In this document: piece after piece, positions 37,283 through 47,501 of the stretch
How the letters are laid out: every line of letters begins with the position of its first letter
Position numbering within the stretch: position 1 is the first letter of the stretch
Assembly (NCBI GenBank): GCA_001970955.1
Contig: MPUH01000515.1
Location: 1 to 48,750 of the forward strand
Length of the DNA: 48,750 nt
Origin: Stentor coeruleus
Lineage: Eukaryota > Ciliophora > Heterotrichea > Heterotrichida > Stentoridae
Direction of reading: 5' to 3'
Translations under genes and position numbers: made by a program
The notes under the pieces: generated by a model
What the model saw: the letters and a program-made list of their open reading frames with translations, nothing else
What the model was told of the DNA's origin: nothing
The model's database searches: none

Positions 37283-37531
37283 TTAGTTTGATCTAAATTT
37301 CACTGCAAGAGAACTTTTACTGCAACTATTCACCAGACAAGTGATAATATAAATTAACACTCCTTGTGCTAATTTACTTTTTGGGTTTGTATTTATAGTA
37401 TTAGGTAACGGTTCAGCAATATTTTTAGAGGCATGCAGCAGTATCCATGAATGCTTTAAGACATCTTTAGCAGAAATTTCAAATTCAGTTTTGTTATCTC
37501 TGAGCTTTGAAAAAAAAAAAAGAATATACAT
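37283..37531 (-). pseudogene. Remnant of a calcium-dependent protein kinase (CDPK), kinase-EF hand junction
   Basis: 82-codon frame with EISAKDVLKHSWILLH, the end of a CDPK kinase domain (usual form ISAEEALKHPWI), followed by the autoinhibitory-region pattern LPNTINTNPKSKLAQGVLIY (usual form L-x-N-L-x-x-F-x-x-x-x-KLK-A-x-L-x-x-I), then a stop before any EF hand. Kinase catalytic motifs are missing upstream, where a poly-A run and AT-rich DNA begin. The same orientation and closeness to the kinase at 37865-38779, whose own end covers the same segment, point to a decayed tandem duplicate rather than its missing exon. Confidence 0.6.
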
Positions 37532-37864
37532 ATTCTAAGTTATAATGTAAATTACTTCATTTACACTTTCTGTTAANTAAATTTTTATATTGATATTTTT
37601 ATACCCATTAGCATAATTTTTATGATACTAAAAAATTCATTTTTAACTTAGTATTAATTTAATCTACAACAAATACCTTTAGCTTACCCAATCCTATAAT
37701 AATAACCCATATCAAAATAAATATATTTTTTTCTAAATGTAAAATCCTATCTAAAATCAAAAATAACCTTATATTAAACTTTACCAAATAAATCTTAACA
37801 CAGCCTAAAGAATTAACCCAAAAATAATTACAACTTATTCTCAAAATCCTTATATTTAAGCTAT
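37532..37864. other. Intergenic between kinase and its decayed neighbour
   Basis: AT-rich 333 bp with one undetermined base (n at 37577). A 70-codon Ile/Leu frame (37659-37871) overlaps the kinase stop region and is judged noise. Confidence 0.5.
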
Positions 37865-38779
37865 TTAGCAAGTAAGATTATTAAACCAATTGTGCATCAA
37901 AGCTTCAGATGCTGAGATTCTTTTTTCAGGATCTTTTTCAAGCATTCTATTTAGAAGGTCTCTTCCATCATCAGAAAGCTCAGTGCAACAATTGATTAGT
38001 TCAGCAAATATTTTCTGATCAATTTCTGTAATAATATCTTTTGAAGCGATTTCTCTATAAGGTGATTTCCCAGTAAGAAGCATATAAGCTAATATTCCAC
38101 AACTCCAAATATCAACTTTTTCGTCATATTCTTTTTTATGAACTTCAGGAGCAAGATAATGCAAAGTTCCACAAAGTCCTTTTGGTTTTTTTATATGACT
38201 AAATGTACTTGAGTTTCCGAAGTCAGCAATTTTCAGATCAAGTCGATCTTGTGAGACAAAAAGGATATTCTCTAGTTTGATATCCCTATGGACAACATTT
38301 TGACTATGGATATAACTAACTCCTTCAAGAACCTGTTTCATTATTTCTAATACAGTTTTTTCAGAAAATTTGCCTATTTTGCGCAGTCTGCTATATAGCG
38401 TATCTCCTTCACATAGTTCAGTCACTATATAATAATGTCTTTTATCTTCAAAAGATTCAATATAGTTCACAATTTTAGGATGTTTAAGTTTCTTTAATAT
38501 TAAGACTTCTTTTAAAAATGATTTTGGGTCAATTTGAGATGACACAAGAAGGTGTTTTGGGGTGATTTTTAATGCTCTTATTCCATTGGAGGGGCGGTGC
38601 TGGCATTTTAACACCTCACTAAAAGCCCCTGCACCAATAAAAGATAAAGAAATGTAATCAGACAGGCTAGATAATATTAAATTATCAGTATTTTCTGTCG
38701 TCGAGTAGCCACTTACAGGTTTCCTTACTATAGTTTTATTGTGGCCTGCAGGAGATATTTTAAGTGCAATACAACCCAT
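37865..38779 (-). CDS. CDPK-like Ser/Thr kinase without EF hands, N-myristoylation motif
   Basis: 304 residues: Met-Gly-Cys start (MGCIALK) suitable for N-myristoylation at Gly2 and palmitoylation at Cys3, then a full kinase domain (about 44-300): IGAGAFSEV loop, ALKI Lys, VVHRDIKLENIL, ADFGNSS, APEV, and WSCGILAYMLLTGKSP typical of the CAMK/CDPK group. It ends at ISASEALMHNWFNNLTC, exactly where CDPKs continue into the junction and EF hands. All catalytic residues are intact. It may be a genuine EF-less kinase or a CDPK that lost its tail. Ca2+ regulation would have to be indirect. Confidence 0.9.
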   Translation of the reverse strand: MGCIALKISPAGHNKTIVRKPVSGYSTTENTDNLILSSLSDYISLSFIGAGAFSEVLKCQHRPSNGIRALKITPKHLLVSSQIDPKSFLKEVLILKKLKHPKIVNYIESFEDKRHYYIVTELCEGDTLYSRLRKIGKFSEKTVLEIMKQVLEGVSYIHSQNVVHRDIKLENILFVSQDRLDLKIADFGNSSTFSHIKKPKGLCGTLHYLAPEVHKKEYDEKVDIWSCGILAYMLLTGKSPYREIASKDIITEIDQKIFAELINCCTELSDDGRDLLNRMLEKDPEKRISASEALMHNWFNNLTC

Positions 38780-40177
38780 ATTTTATTATATAGTTACCAG
38801 AACTATTCCATATTTCGACAAAAAATGGAAAACTAACAAGAATAAAAAAAGAGTATATAAACTATAAATGTCTTTTGCCAATTGAACTATAGAAGGTCAA
38901 AATCCCATAACTAGCATTACATATTATATCCATAAATAAAATATTCATATACTTATTCAAACTAATTGGTTACATTTATCACTAGAGAATGGCGAAAATG
39001 TTTAAAATCAATCGAACCTAAGAATTATGCATACTAATATAATCAAATGCGAAGGTAACATACCAAGTCATTTTCTTGAAATAGATCATTCTTTAGGTTT
39101 TTTTACAAAAACTCTTCTTTAAATTCAACCTGAAATTTGACTTTTGATGTCGACCCTTTTTCTAAAAAATCTATTAGACTTTGTGGATTTGGGGATTTGA
39201 CAAAAAAGTCTTAGTTTTAATTATAACATAAGAGATATAGCTTTTTTTTTTAGGCTTTGGGTATAATGTGGTGATAAAATAAAATTAGGGGTTTTATGGG
39301 AACTTATAAGCAAAAAACTAAGACTTGCTATCATTTACTATTAAAAGATATTAAGATCACGTATTTATAAGAAATTATAGCTATTCATGTAAGAATTAAG
39401 TATTTTATGGTAGAATGGCATGAAAAAGTATAGGAAGGGGTCTTAGGGATTTCTAGATTAGGATTTTAATGTATATATGAGATTTATGAAGATTATTGAC
39501 TTTAAGCAAATGAATGCTTAGATAAGTAGGAAAAGAAACTTGAAATTTCATGGTTTGCAGATAAAAAATTTGATTATAGTCCTTTGAAAAAGCATATGTA
39601 AACAATTACTTAAAGTTTAAATGCTTTTAAGTCAAAAGTATATAATATATTATTATTCAATAAAATAAATATATGCTTTAGTTTGGAAACTTTTAATAAT
39701 TTTTGCTTTTGTTTATCTACTAAATACAAATAACTTTTATTAAGAATATATATAGAAGATAATATTCTTATCAAATGGATAAGAGAGAATTAGAAAACTA
39801 TGCAAATAAGATTATATAAAGATTTCAAAATGTTTTTATATTTTTTATCTAATAAAAGAATACAAAAAAGTGCGTAAAAACTATGACTTATAAATTTACT
39901 AGATATTTTATAATTTTATTTAAGTTCTTGTGATAAATTACTAAAAGTTTTATTTTATTTATTGTTTGACTTTTGATTAAAAATAGTCATAAATGCTTTC
40001 GGTTCTCTTTAAACTTACTATAAAAGAACTTATAGCGATTATTAGTAAAAGGAATGCCTAAGCATGCTTAATATGTATCGCATTAATAAATAAAATCCTA
40101 ACTTTAGCATTTTCCAATCCTCAACTTTAAAATATCATAATAATTTACTTCTAAACCTTACTACTTCACTATAAATA
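38780..40177. other. Intergenic, 1398 bp
   Basis: Mostly AT-rich. A short tract (about 38970-39130) is protein-like in two plus frames (for example EWRKCLKSIEPKNYAY and KCEGNIPSHFLEIDHSLGFF) and may be a tiny gene remnant. At 38878-38889 the minus strand has a tRNA A-box-like TAGTTCAATTGG without a matching 3' half. Nothing else seen. Confidence 0.4.
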
Positions 40178-42955
40178 TTAAAACTTTCCTGAAAAATCAG
40201 TCAAATACTTGTCCCATTCTTCAACATCAGAATTAAAACCAGGTCTTACAAAACTTTCTTCTTTGCTAATGATTTCCTCAATAATTTGCCTTGTAGACAA
40301 AGCTTTTTCAATCTCATTTTCTATTTTAGAAAGCTTTGGTATATAAGGAGGAATTTCTTGTAATGATATGACCAAATCCCAATCGAAATTATTAAACCAC
40401 TTGTGTTTTTTTAGAATTTCCGAATTGCCTCCATTTCTTAATACTGGGTTTTTATCAAGAAGTTGTTCAATAAGATCCTTAGCTTCCACATAGAAATCAT
40501 CTGGGATTTTGGGGTAAACAATATTCCTTTCAAGAACTTTTTCATAAACGACCATAGGGTCTGTATCAGTTTCTCCAAAAGGTACATACCCAAAAAGAAA
40601 CTCAAACATCATTATTCCTAAACTCCACAAGTCCACACTAGATGCATATCCAGTTCCCATTATCACCTCAGGGGCCATATACTGTGGTGTTCCTAATACA
40701 GTAAAAGTCCTCCCTTTAATAAATTTAGCTGTACCAAAATCAATGAGTTTCAAATATCCTTCATCATCAACTACAACATTTTCAGGCTTTAAGTCTCTAT
40801 ATGCTATTGTTTTTTCATGTAAATCTTCAAGTACAAGCATTAATGAACCAACAAAAAATTTCGCATGCTTTTCTGATATAAAATTCATGGCTCTGATAAC
40901 GTCAAATAAGTCCATTCCTCTTACATATTCTGTTAAAAAATAAATCCTTTTGTTATCTTTGAAGGTTTTTACTAATTTCATAATAAATGTATGGTCAAGC
41001 TGGAGTAAAATATCTTTTTCTAATTGGATACCTTGGTACATGTTGTATTCGTAGATTTTTTGTCTGTGGACGGTTTTCAGAGCGTAAAGGATTTTTTTAT
41101 GTTGATGGACTGCAAGAAATACTATGCCAGTTAGGCCTTTCCCGAGAAGTTTCACGATTTTTAGATCCTGCATTTTTATTGTCTCGTCTTGTAGTTCTAT
41201 ACGTTTTGTAAGATTATACCTGATTTTATCATTAATCACTGCCAAAAAATCCGCTCTAAATAGCACCCAAACTACAACTCTTCCATTAGCCATTGCTGTT
41301 GCCGTTCTTGGACTACTGAACAATATTGACCTTTCACCAAAATAATCATTTTTTGACACTGAGCGCAAATAATTTCCTTTTTTCATAATATCTACCATCC
41401 CAGACTTAATAATAAACAAAGACTCTCCAGGGTCATTTTCTTCAAAAATAATCTGCCCATCTCCATATTCTTCTAATCTCATAGCTTTAATAATCCCATT
41501 ATATTGTTCTGTAGTAAGTGTTCTAAAAAGTGGGACACTTTTCAGCAAACGTATTTTATTATTATTTCCAACACATTCACTATACTTTCCTCCAATAGTT
41601 TCTTCAAATAAAGCTTTAGAAATATATCCAATTGTGATATTAGATTCAGCAATTATATCTTGAGACCAGATTTCTGAAGAATTTTCAACAATTTCTGCCT
41701 CGCCTAGGATTTTTAAAGCTGAAATATGACCACATGGACCATTAAGTTCACCTTTTAGAAGAAAAATAAGATCAGAAGATTTTTCAGTGTTTGCAGGGAT
41801 TATAATAGAGCTTTGAGGGAAATCTCCTATTGCCATACTTCGGATAAGAAGATCTTCTTGAAGTTTTGATAGTTTTTTTAGATATTTGCTACTTTTTATA
41901 GCTAGTCTTAAAGAGTTTTTGTAAATTAGTGTTTGCAGACCATTGCCTAGAACCTTAGATAGGGTTTCACCAGTGATACTTAGGCATTTTACGTGATCTA
42001 GAGCGATTATTGTAGCTTTGCGTGTGGTTTTGAAGAATAAAGCTTGCTCGCCAAAACATTCGCCTTTAGTAAAACGACAGAGTTCAACGTTTTCTTTTGT
42101 GCATATTGCATTGCCTTCTTTGATTATATACATAAGGTCACCGCTTTCACCTTCCTTAGTAATACAACTGTTAGGCTCAAAAACTACCATACTCATTGTC
42201 TCTACTAATGCTTCTTTTTGTTCATATGTCAATTCTTGAAAAATTGTGGTATTCTTGACGATGTTCATGTTTTCTTCAAAATTTGCTGCATTAAGCTCAG
42301 CGACTACTTTACGAAATTCTTCTCGATTAAGGCCCCAAAATTCACAGTCTGTAACTGTGTTTATTGTAGCAGCTCTTGGAACATTTTGTAGTAGAGCTCC
42401 TTCACCAAAGCTCATTCCCGTTTCAAGCGTATTAACTTTCTCCCCAGAAATTATAACTTCAACCATACCTTTGGCGATAATAAAAAATAAGCTTCCAGAC
42501 TGTTTTTCTTCATAAACAACTTTCCCAATTTGAAATGTATAAAGCCTCATAGAACTGATCATTTCATTTTTCTGTTGATCCAATAATTGACTGAACAAAA
42601 AATGTTGTGTCAAACAATTTTTTATCAGATTAATGTCGTTTTGACTTTTAACAGGGTTTGAAACTTGTGCAGATGCAGCTTCAATAATGTTTTTTATAAT
42701 GTTTATTTTAGAAAATGCTTTAATTTGCATGATATCTTTGATTTTTGATGTATTACGTGCAAGATTGTCTATTTCGATTTTCATTTGTGAGTTCATTTGA
42801 CTTGCACGCCTTGATTGATCAGGTACCTGAGATTTTTCTGGAATACTTTTTTCTTGAAGGTTTTCTGCAGGTTCTGTTGAGGTATGTTTACCTGAGACAA
42901 CAACTTTGACTATTCCTTGCTTTGTGTTATCTCCTTTATTAGAACAACTACCCAT
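40178..42955 (-). CDS. cGMP-dependent protein kinase (PKG) with four cyclic-nucleotide-binding domains
   Basis: 925 residues, starting MGSCSNK (myristoylation and palmitoylation signals). Four cNMP-binding domains: about 118-220 (FGEGALLQNVPRAAT, Arg194), 237-340 (FGEQALFFKTTRKAT, Arg312), 357-457 (degenerate: LGEAEIVENSSEIW, no phosphate-binding Arg) and 474-580 (FGERSILFSSPRTAT, Arg550). The AGC kinase domain (598-855) has a GKGLTG loop, Lys627, YRDLKPEN with Asp721, DFG 739-741 and APE 761-763. The layout with a dead third domain matches alveolate PKGs such as those of apicomplexans and ciliates. Membrane-linked cGMP signalling controlling Ca2+ and cilia/secretion is the likely role. Confidence 0.95.
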   Translation of the reverse strand: MGSCSNKGDNTKQGIVKVVVSGKHTSTEPAENLQEKSIPEKSQVPDQSRRASQMNSQMKIEIDNLARNTSKIKDIMQIKAFSKINIIKNIIEAASAQVSNPVKSQNDINLIKNCLTQHFLFSQLLDQQKNEMISSMRLYTFQIGKVVYEEKQSGSLFFIIAKGMVEVIISGEKVNTLETGMSFGEGALLQNVPRAATINTVTDCEFWGLNREEFRKVVAELNAANFEENMNIVKNTTIFQELTYEQKEALVETMSMVVFEPNSCITKEGESGDLMYIIKEGNAICTKENVELCRFTKGECFGEQALFFKTTRKATIIALDHVKCLSITGETLSKVLGNGLQTLIYKNSLRLAIKSSKYLKKLSKLQEDLLIRSMAIGDFPQSSIIIPANTEKSSDLIFLLKGELNGPCGHISALKILGEAEIVENSSEIWSQDIIAESNITIGYISKALFEETIGGKYSECVGNNNKIRLLKSVPLFRTLTTEQYNGIIKAMRLEEYGDGQIIFEENDPGESLFIIKSGMVDIMKKGNYLRSVSKNDYFGERSILFSSPRTATAMANGRVVVWVLFRADFLAVINDKIRYNLTKRIELQDETIKMQDLKIVKLLGKGLTGIVFLAVHQHKKILYALKTVHRQKIYEYNMYQGIQLEKDILLQLDHTFIMKLVKTFKDNKRIYFLTEYVRGMDLFDVIRAMNFISEKHAKFFVGSLMLVLEDLHEKTIAYRDLKPENVVVDDEGYLKLIDFGTAKFIKGRTFTVLGTPQYMAPEVIMGTGYASSVDLWSLGIMMFEFLFGYVPFGETDTDPMVVYEKVLERNIVYPKIPDDFYVEAKDLIEQLLDKNPVLRNGGNSEILKKHKWFNNFDWDLVISLQEIPPYIPKLSKIENEIEKALSTRQIIEEIISKEESFVRPGFNSDVEEWDKYLTDFSGKF

Positions 42956-43647
42956 TTTCTTTTTATAAAAGTAAAATTTTTATCAGGTTTAGAAATAATA
43001 TACTAGGATTTTATATAGAGACTTTTTCTGGTTTTTAAGATTAAGTTGGACCTGGCGTGAATTTTTATTTTTTAAATGATGAATGGGCTAGTTTTAGAAA
43101 AATTGAAAAAATAAAGATTTTTTAGTCGAGGCTAAAAAAAAGATTGTGAAAGGAAATTCAGGATTTAAGATGCTAGAAGGGATTTTTAGATAGCTTTTTA
43201 ATAATTTTTTATGAATTTTCTATAAAGTTTTAATAGTGGACAAATTACGGTTGCTGCATCAATTCTTATAATATTTATGAATTATTCAAAATTGTCTGTT
43301 ATAAAAAGTATATTGCTTACTATTTACTATCTAATTGAAGTTTACAAATCTATATTATCGTAAGATATGCTTATCATTATTTTATAATTGTGCTTAAAGT
43401 ATTAGATCTTTTTGTTTTTTCTATTATATTCAATCATATAGAAGTAAGTTGTCACTTTAATTATCATCTAGTTTCAGAAAAACATATTAATCAAACTATC
43501 AGTTGTATTAATTAATCTGTGAACTATCTACCTATATATTTATCTATTAAAAATTCCTAGCATTATTTCTACCAGCATCCACTAAAACACAATCTTAATT
43601 TAAAAAAATTATCACTTAGCCCTTCATTTATTCCTAAATACTTAGCA
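42956..43647. other. Intergenic, 692 bp
   Basis: Leader of the PKG gene (C-poor plus strand near 43000-43200) and 3' region of the P-loop gene. No gene, repeat or RNA seen. Confidence 0.55.
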
Positions 43648-45237
43648 TCAAAAGCTGCTTTTTCTTTGTGGTGGGGCTCTTTGCGGACTGGAATACCCAG
43701 CATTCTCATCTTCATGTATTGAATGATTACTTTCTCCTGAATTACTTTGGCTACTATGTGAATCTGGTTGACTCAGATCATCTTCAAGTTCATCTTCACT
43801 AGCAATACTCCTAACAGAAACTCCTTCACGATGATCTCGATAATTTTGATTTGGTCTTGGTTGGAGTAAATCATATTCAACAGTTCCTGAAACTATAGAA
43901 CCGATTTCAGGAGGCTCACTAAATGAGTCTTCAGTTTGATTATCTTTTTTAATCTCTTCAGAAACTGGGATTACATTTTCTTGAGTACCACTGAAAAACC
44001 TTTCAAAAAGTACTCCTTTATTAACTTTTGATTTTATCATTTCATGTGCGATTTTAGAACTCCATATATTCCGTCCTACAAAATTGTACTCTTCAAGTAA
44101 CATCACGGTTTGCTTTCTGGTTGCATCATAAATTGACTCACCTTTGTAGACTTGACGTAAACATCTGACTACTGTTGTGTGGCATAAACCTAAAGAACGA
44201 TCTAGATTACTTGATTCTACTTTAGGGACAAGACATTCATCAGCTTTAGATATAAACCTCTTCTGTATCTCACGAATATTAGGGAAACTAGCAACATACT
44301 TATTTATCGATGGGTCCAAAGTCATATACTTACTCCTCACAGCAAACCTTTCCATATGTTTCTTCTTCCCTTTAATATAAATCACAAAAGGAATACATGA
44401 AGAAAATCGTTTCATAAGTTTTTTCATAACCCCAATATTCAAATGCACTCCTTCAATAACAATACTATTCCCACAATTATGATAATGTTCAATAACATTG
44501 ACTAAATATTCATAAACCTTATTACTTTGTTCTAAATATCCTTGAATACATGCTTGTTTATCAGTTAATCCTTCACTATTAACAAACTTCCCAGCTTCAT
44601 ATGTTGAACAAAAAAGCACAGGAATTTTTTCTCTTGGTATCACATTTCTTAAAATATGTCTTATAGAATCAGTACTAAGCATACTTGATATTCCAAGTCT
44701 ACTTGCTAATAAAGATGATAAAGTACTTTTTCCAGTTCCAGAAGCTCCTCCTAATAAGATAATAACTGAACGTCTTTTTGATATGACTTCACAAGCAATT
44801 TTGAAATCAATTAGATGAATACTCCCAACATAACCTTGACTTTCTAGGGCTTGACGAGCAAAACTTTCAAATGCTGAAGAGGCCAAAGTGATTGCTGGGA
44901 TGTTTTGATAGTCACCACCTTCACGAATACGAGTTTTTGAGCGAGCTATGTCTGAAATTTGACTAAAAATTGAGTTAGTCACAGTGTTGATGTCTGAAAC
45001 TTTTACTCCCATAAATTTACAAGCGTCTCTTAGTTGTTGTCTGTTGTATTTACTTGTTTCTTGAAGGTTTGGAGGGTAGCCAACATTTATATGCAGGTGG
45101 TCTGGGCAAAGATTAACTTGATTGTCGGCCATGATTTTCTCATGCACTTCAGTTGGCAGGACATAGACAGACTCAACAAAGAAATTGTTTTGCTGACAGC
45201 GTTCATCTGAACACACTGGGCATTCTATGCGGTTCAT
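43648..45237 (-). CDS. 2-phosphoglycerate kinase-like P-loop protein (LPA1-like)
   Basis: 529 residues. The N terminus has a possible zinc-binding set (CPVC, CQQ, CPDH, residues 7-47). An ATP-cone-like helical part (about 60-150, VKVSDINTVTNSIFSQI) precedes a P-loop kinase domain: Walker A GGASGTGKST at 163-172, SMLSTDSIRHILR, VIEGVHLNIGVM, and YIKGKKKHMERFAVRSKYM. This combination is that of archaeal 2-phosphoglycerate kinases and the plant LPA1-type relatives, which influence phytic-acid (inositol phosphate) levels. Substrate here is unknown. The tail (from about 410) is low-complexity, acidic and Ser/Gln-rich. Confidence 0.85.
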   Translation of the reverse strand: MNRIECPVCSDERCQQNNFFVESVYVLPTEVHEKIMADNQVNLCPDHLHINVGYPPNLQETSKYNRQQLRDACKFMGVKVSDINTVTNSIFSQISDIARSKTRIREGGDYQNIPAITLASSAFESFARQALESQGYVGSIHLIDFKIACEVISKRRSVIILLGGASGTGKSTLSSLLASRLGISSMLSTDSIRHILRNVIPREKIPVLFCSTYEAGKFVNSEGLTDKQACIQGYLEQSNKVYEYLVNVIEHYHNCGNSIVIEGVHLNIGVMKKLMKRFSSCIPFVIYIKGKKKHMERFAVRSKYMTLDPSINKYVASFPNIREIQKRFISKADECLVPKVESSNLDRSLGLCHTTVVRCLRQVYKGESIYDATRKQTVMLLEEYNFVGRNIWSSKIAHEMIKSKVNKGVLFERFFSGTQENVIPVSEEIKKDNQTEDSFSEPPEIGSIVSGTVEYDLLQPRPNQNYRDHREGVSVRSIASEDELEDDLSQPDSHSSQSNSGESNHSIHEDENAGYSSPQRAPPQRKSSF

Positions 45238-45775
45238 TAAAAAAGTATTATTTAGTTAAGAGTATTGTATAAAGTTGTAAAATTTGGTAAATAAGGATTG
45301 GGGTTTTTTGGAAATTTGATAAAAAAATGGGATTAATTTTAGAGAAAACTTGGAAGATTTATTGGAATAGAGATGCTGGAAAAATTTTGATTATTTGAAA
45401 ATGTGACTGATGTGAAAGGTATTTTTTTTTCAGATGAGAAATTTTATATGATAAAAATTGGAAAATTTGGAATAATATTAGGTATGAGAAATAGTAAAAA
45501 TACTTTGTTGTTTTTTAAAGAAGATTGTAAAAATTGCTAGGTTTGGATAGTTTGAAGAATAATAGTAGCTATAATTTTTAAAAGTACTTTATATGTTGTT
45601 TATAATGGTTCATTATTTTATAATTGTTTTATTTTTATTTCAATAATCAAACTCTTCACCTTAACTTCAACATAAAATCCTTTCTATAATTCATAAAAAC
45701 TCTAACTAAAAATACCCTAAATCTTATCATTTTTAATCAATTTCCTCTAAATTGATATTCTTCATATTTTATATA
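45238..45775. other. Divergent intergenic region, 538 bp
   Basis: Between divergent P-loop and TPR genes. Left part G-rich and C-poor, right part (45640-45770) C-rich and G-poor, so each leader is G-poor on its own sense strand. No gene seen. Confidence 0.55.
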
Positions 45776-46915
45776 ATGAACTCAGAACATTTAGAAGAAC
45801 AGGTCATAAAACTAAATAAAGCCGCAGTTGAAGATATCAAGATCGGAAAATTCAATAAAACCCTATCATATCTTGGACAAGCTTTAGAAGTAATACAAAA
45901 AATTTACAAAGAAAGCATCCGAGCTAGGCTTTTATCTCAAACTTTCAACACCCTGGGGAGTTTTTTCAAAAAGTCTCAGAACATTTCAGAGTCTATAAAA
46001 TTCTTCAGTAAAAGTATTGAACTTGAAAAAATCCTATCAGAAGAAGATAAAGGTTACGTAGCTTTATCTAACTTGAACTTATGCACAATTTATTCTCAAG
46101 AATCAGACCATAACAAAGCTTTAAAACACGGACTTCAAGCTTTATCAATAATAAAAAGAATTATCAATCAACGACCTAAACTTGCAAATTCCTTAGTAAT
46201 CGCAAACTATAATATTGGAAATGAATATAAAATACTTGGAGATACACACAAAGCAGAAATGTTTTATAAAAATGGACTATCTACAAGTAAAAACCTCCTT
46301 GGGCAATTTCACCCATTAACAGTCACATTATCAAATGCTCTTAACAATATAATATCAAATCCTAATAATGAGAATTTACAAAAAACTCAACAATATTCTT
46401 TTAGAGCTGATATAAGTCCTGTGAGTTTTTTACCTAGAGTTAACAATAAAAGGTCTAGTTCAGACAGTAGGAATTATATAAAAAGTACACAAAGACCTCA
46501 TGAAAATCTTCTTAAAAATAAACTTACGACAAGTTTTGATGCTGATTTTACTTTTCTAACAAAAAAAGATCAGAAAAATGTGAATTTGTATAAAAATTCG
46601 TATCAAAATTATAGCAATGGGGGAAGTGATGATGAACAAAGTTGGACTAGTGAAAAAAATAGAACTTTAAATGGGTGGAAAAAAAAAATTGATTTAGAAA
46701 AACATAAAGAAACTGAAAAAGCTGCTGCGATTATGATACAGAGTTGGTGGAGAGGAATTTTAGGGAGAGAAAGGTTTAGGAGGATTAAGATTAATGATGA
46801 ATTAAAAAAAGCTGAACAAAAAGCTAAAAGAGCTGTGGAAAAATATGAGAATATTAAAAAGAAAGCAGCTCAATTTAATAGAAAAAAAAATGGAAAGAAA
46901 TCTTCTATGTCTTAA
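45776..46915 (+). CDS. TPR protein with C-terminal IQ motif
   Basis: 379 residues from the ATG at 45776; the frame is open 24 bases further up but without an ATG. Four to five TPR-like helix pairs (about 1-200), of the kinesin-light-chain/TTC28 kind, e.g. ALSNLNLCTIYSQESDHNKA, NYNIGNEYKILGDTHKAEMF and LGQFHPLTVTLSNALNNI. A disordered Ser/Asn-rich stretch follows, then an IQ motif AAAIMIQSWWRGILGRERFR (about 313-332) for calmodulin or a myosin-type light chain, and a Lys-rich coiled-coil tail. A scaffold responding to Ca2+/calmodulin is inferred. Confidence 0.88.
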   Translation: MNSEHLEEQVIKLNKAAVEDIKIGKFNKTLSYLGQALEVIQKIYKESIRARLLSQTFNTLGSFFKKSQNISESIKFFSKSIELEKILSEEDKGYVALSNLNLCTIYSQESDHNKALKHGLQALSIIKRIINQRPKLANSLVIANYNIGNEYKILGDTHKAEMFYKNGLSTSKNLLGQFHPLTVTLSNALNNIISNPNNENLQKTQQYSFRADISPVSFLPRVNNKRSSSDSRNYIKSTQRPHENLLKNKLTTSFDADFTFLTKKDQKNVNLYKNSYQNYSNGGSDDEQSWTSEKNRTLNGWKKKIDLEKHKETEKAAAIMIQSWWRGILGRERFRRIKINDELKKAEQKAKRAVEKYENIKKKAAQFNRKKNGKKSSMS

Positions 46916-47501
46916 ATTAATTGTTTTATGTAGATAAAATTGATATTTTTAATGGAGATATTTTTAGATATAAGATAAACTAGGAATTATATGTAAGTTT
47001 TGTTTGAATTTTGTAGTTAAAATAGATTTTAGTTTCTTATGAAAATTGTAAGAGAATCATAATATTGGTTAAGATGAAATCAAATAAAATTTTAAGTTGG
47101 TTTATGTAAGTATAAAGTAGATTAAAGAGAAACTTTGATTTTTATAATAACGTTCATATTTTTAATAGTTTTTCTAATTATAGAGAGATTTAAAGTATTT
47201 TCTAATCAAAAAATAATATCCTACTTCACCAATAAATCATCCTTATTCATTCCTAGCAAAAGCCAAAGCTTTCATCCTCAATTCTCAAATTTTTTAAACT
47301 AATTTTAAATAAATCCCTATCTAATTCTTCCTTAATTCTCAAATTTTTTAAACTAATTTTAAATAAATCCCTATCTAATTCTTCCTTACATTCCAAACTC
47401 CCAAAGTCTCCATCCAAAAACTCTTCAATAATCCAAAACCCACTCTATGATTTTTTCATTTTCAATCAAATTTAAAAAATTATATAACAATATCAACATA
47501 A
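46916..47501. other. Intergenic, 586 bp, with ArfGAP-like gene leader
   Basis: 3' region of the TPR gene is G/T-rich; from about 47220 the strand turns C/A-rich and nearly G-free up to the next start. Contains a perfect 54-bp tandem duplication (47281-47388). Confidence 0.6.
47281..47388 (+). repeat. Perfect 54-bp tandem duplication in the leader
   Basis: 47281-47334 and 47335-47388 are identical over 54 bases, each beginning ATTCTCAAATTTTTTAAAC and ending CTTCCTTA, directly abutting. The duplication ends 113 bp before the start codon of the ArfGAP-like gene. Confidence 0.95.

Noticed and set aside
37577-37577. Ambiguous base n
   Set aside because: Single undetermined base in non-coding AT-rich DNA; marks local assembly uncertainty, not biology.
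38830-38895. tRNA-like 5' half on the minus strand (A-box TAGTTCAATTGG at 38878-38889)
   Set aside because: No matching T arm or acceptor 3' strand downstream; a single A-box-like match is not enough.
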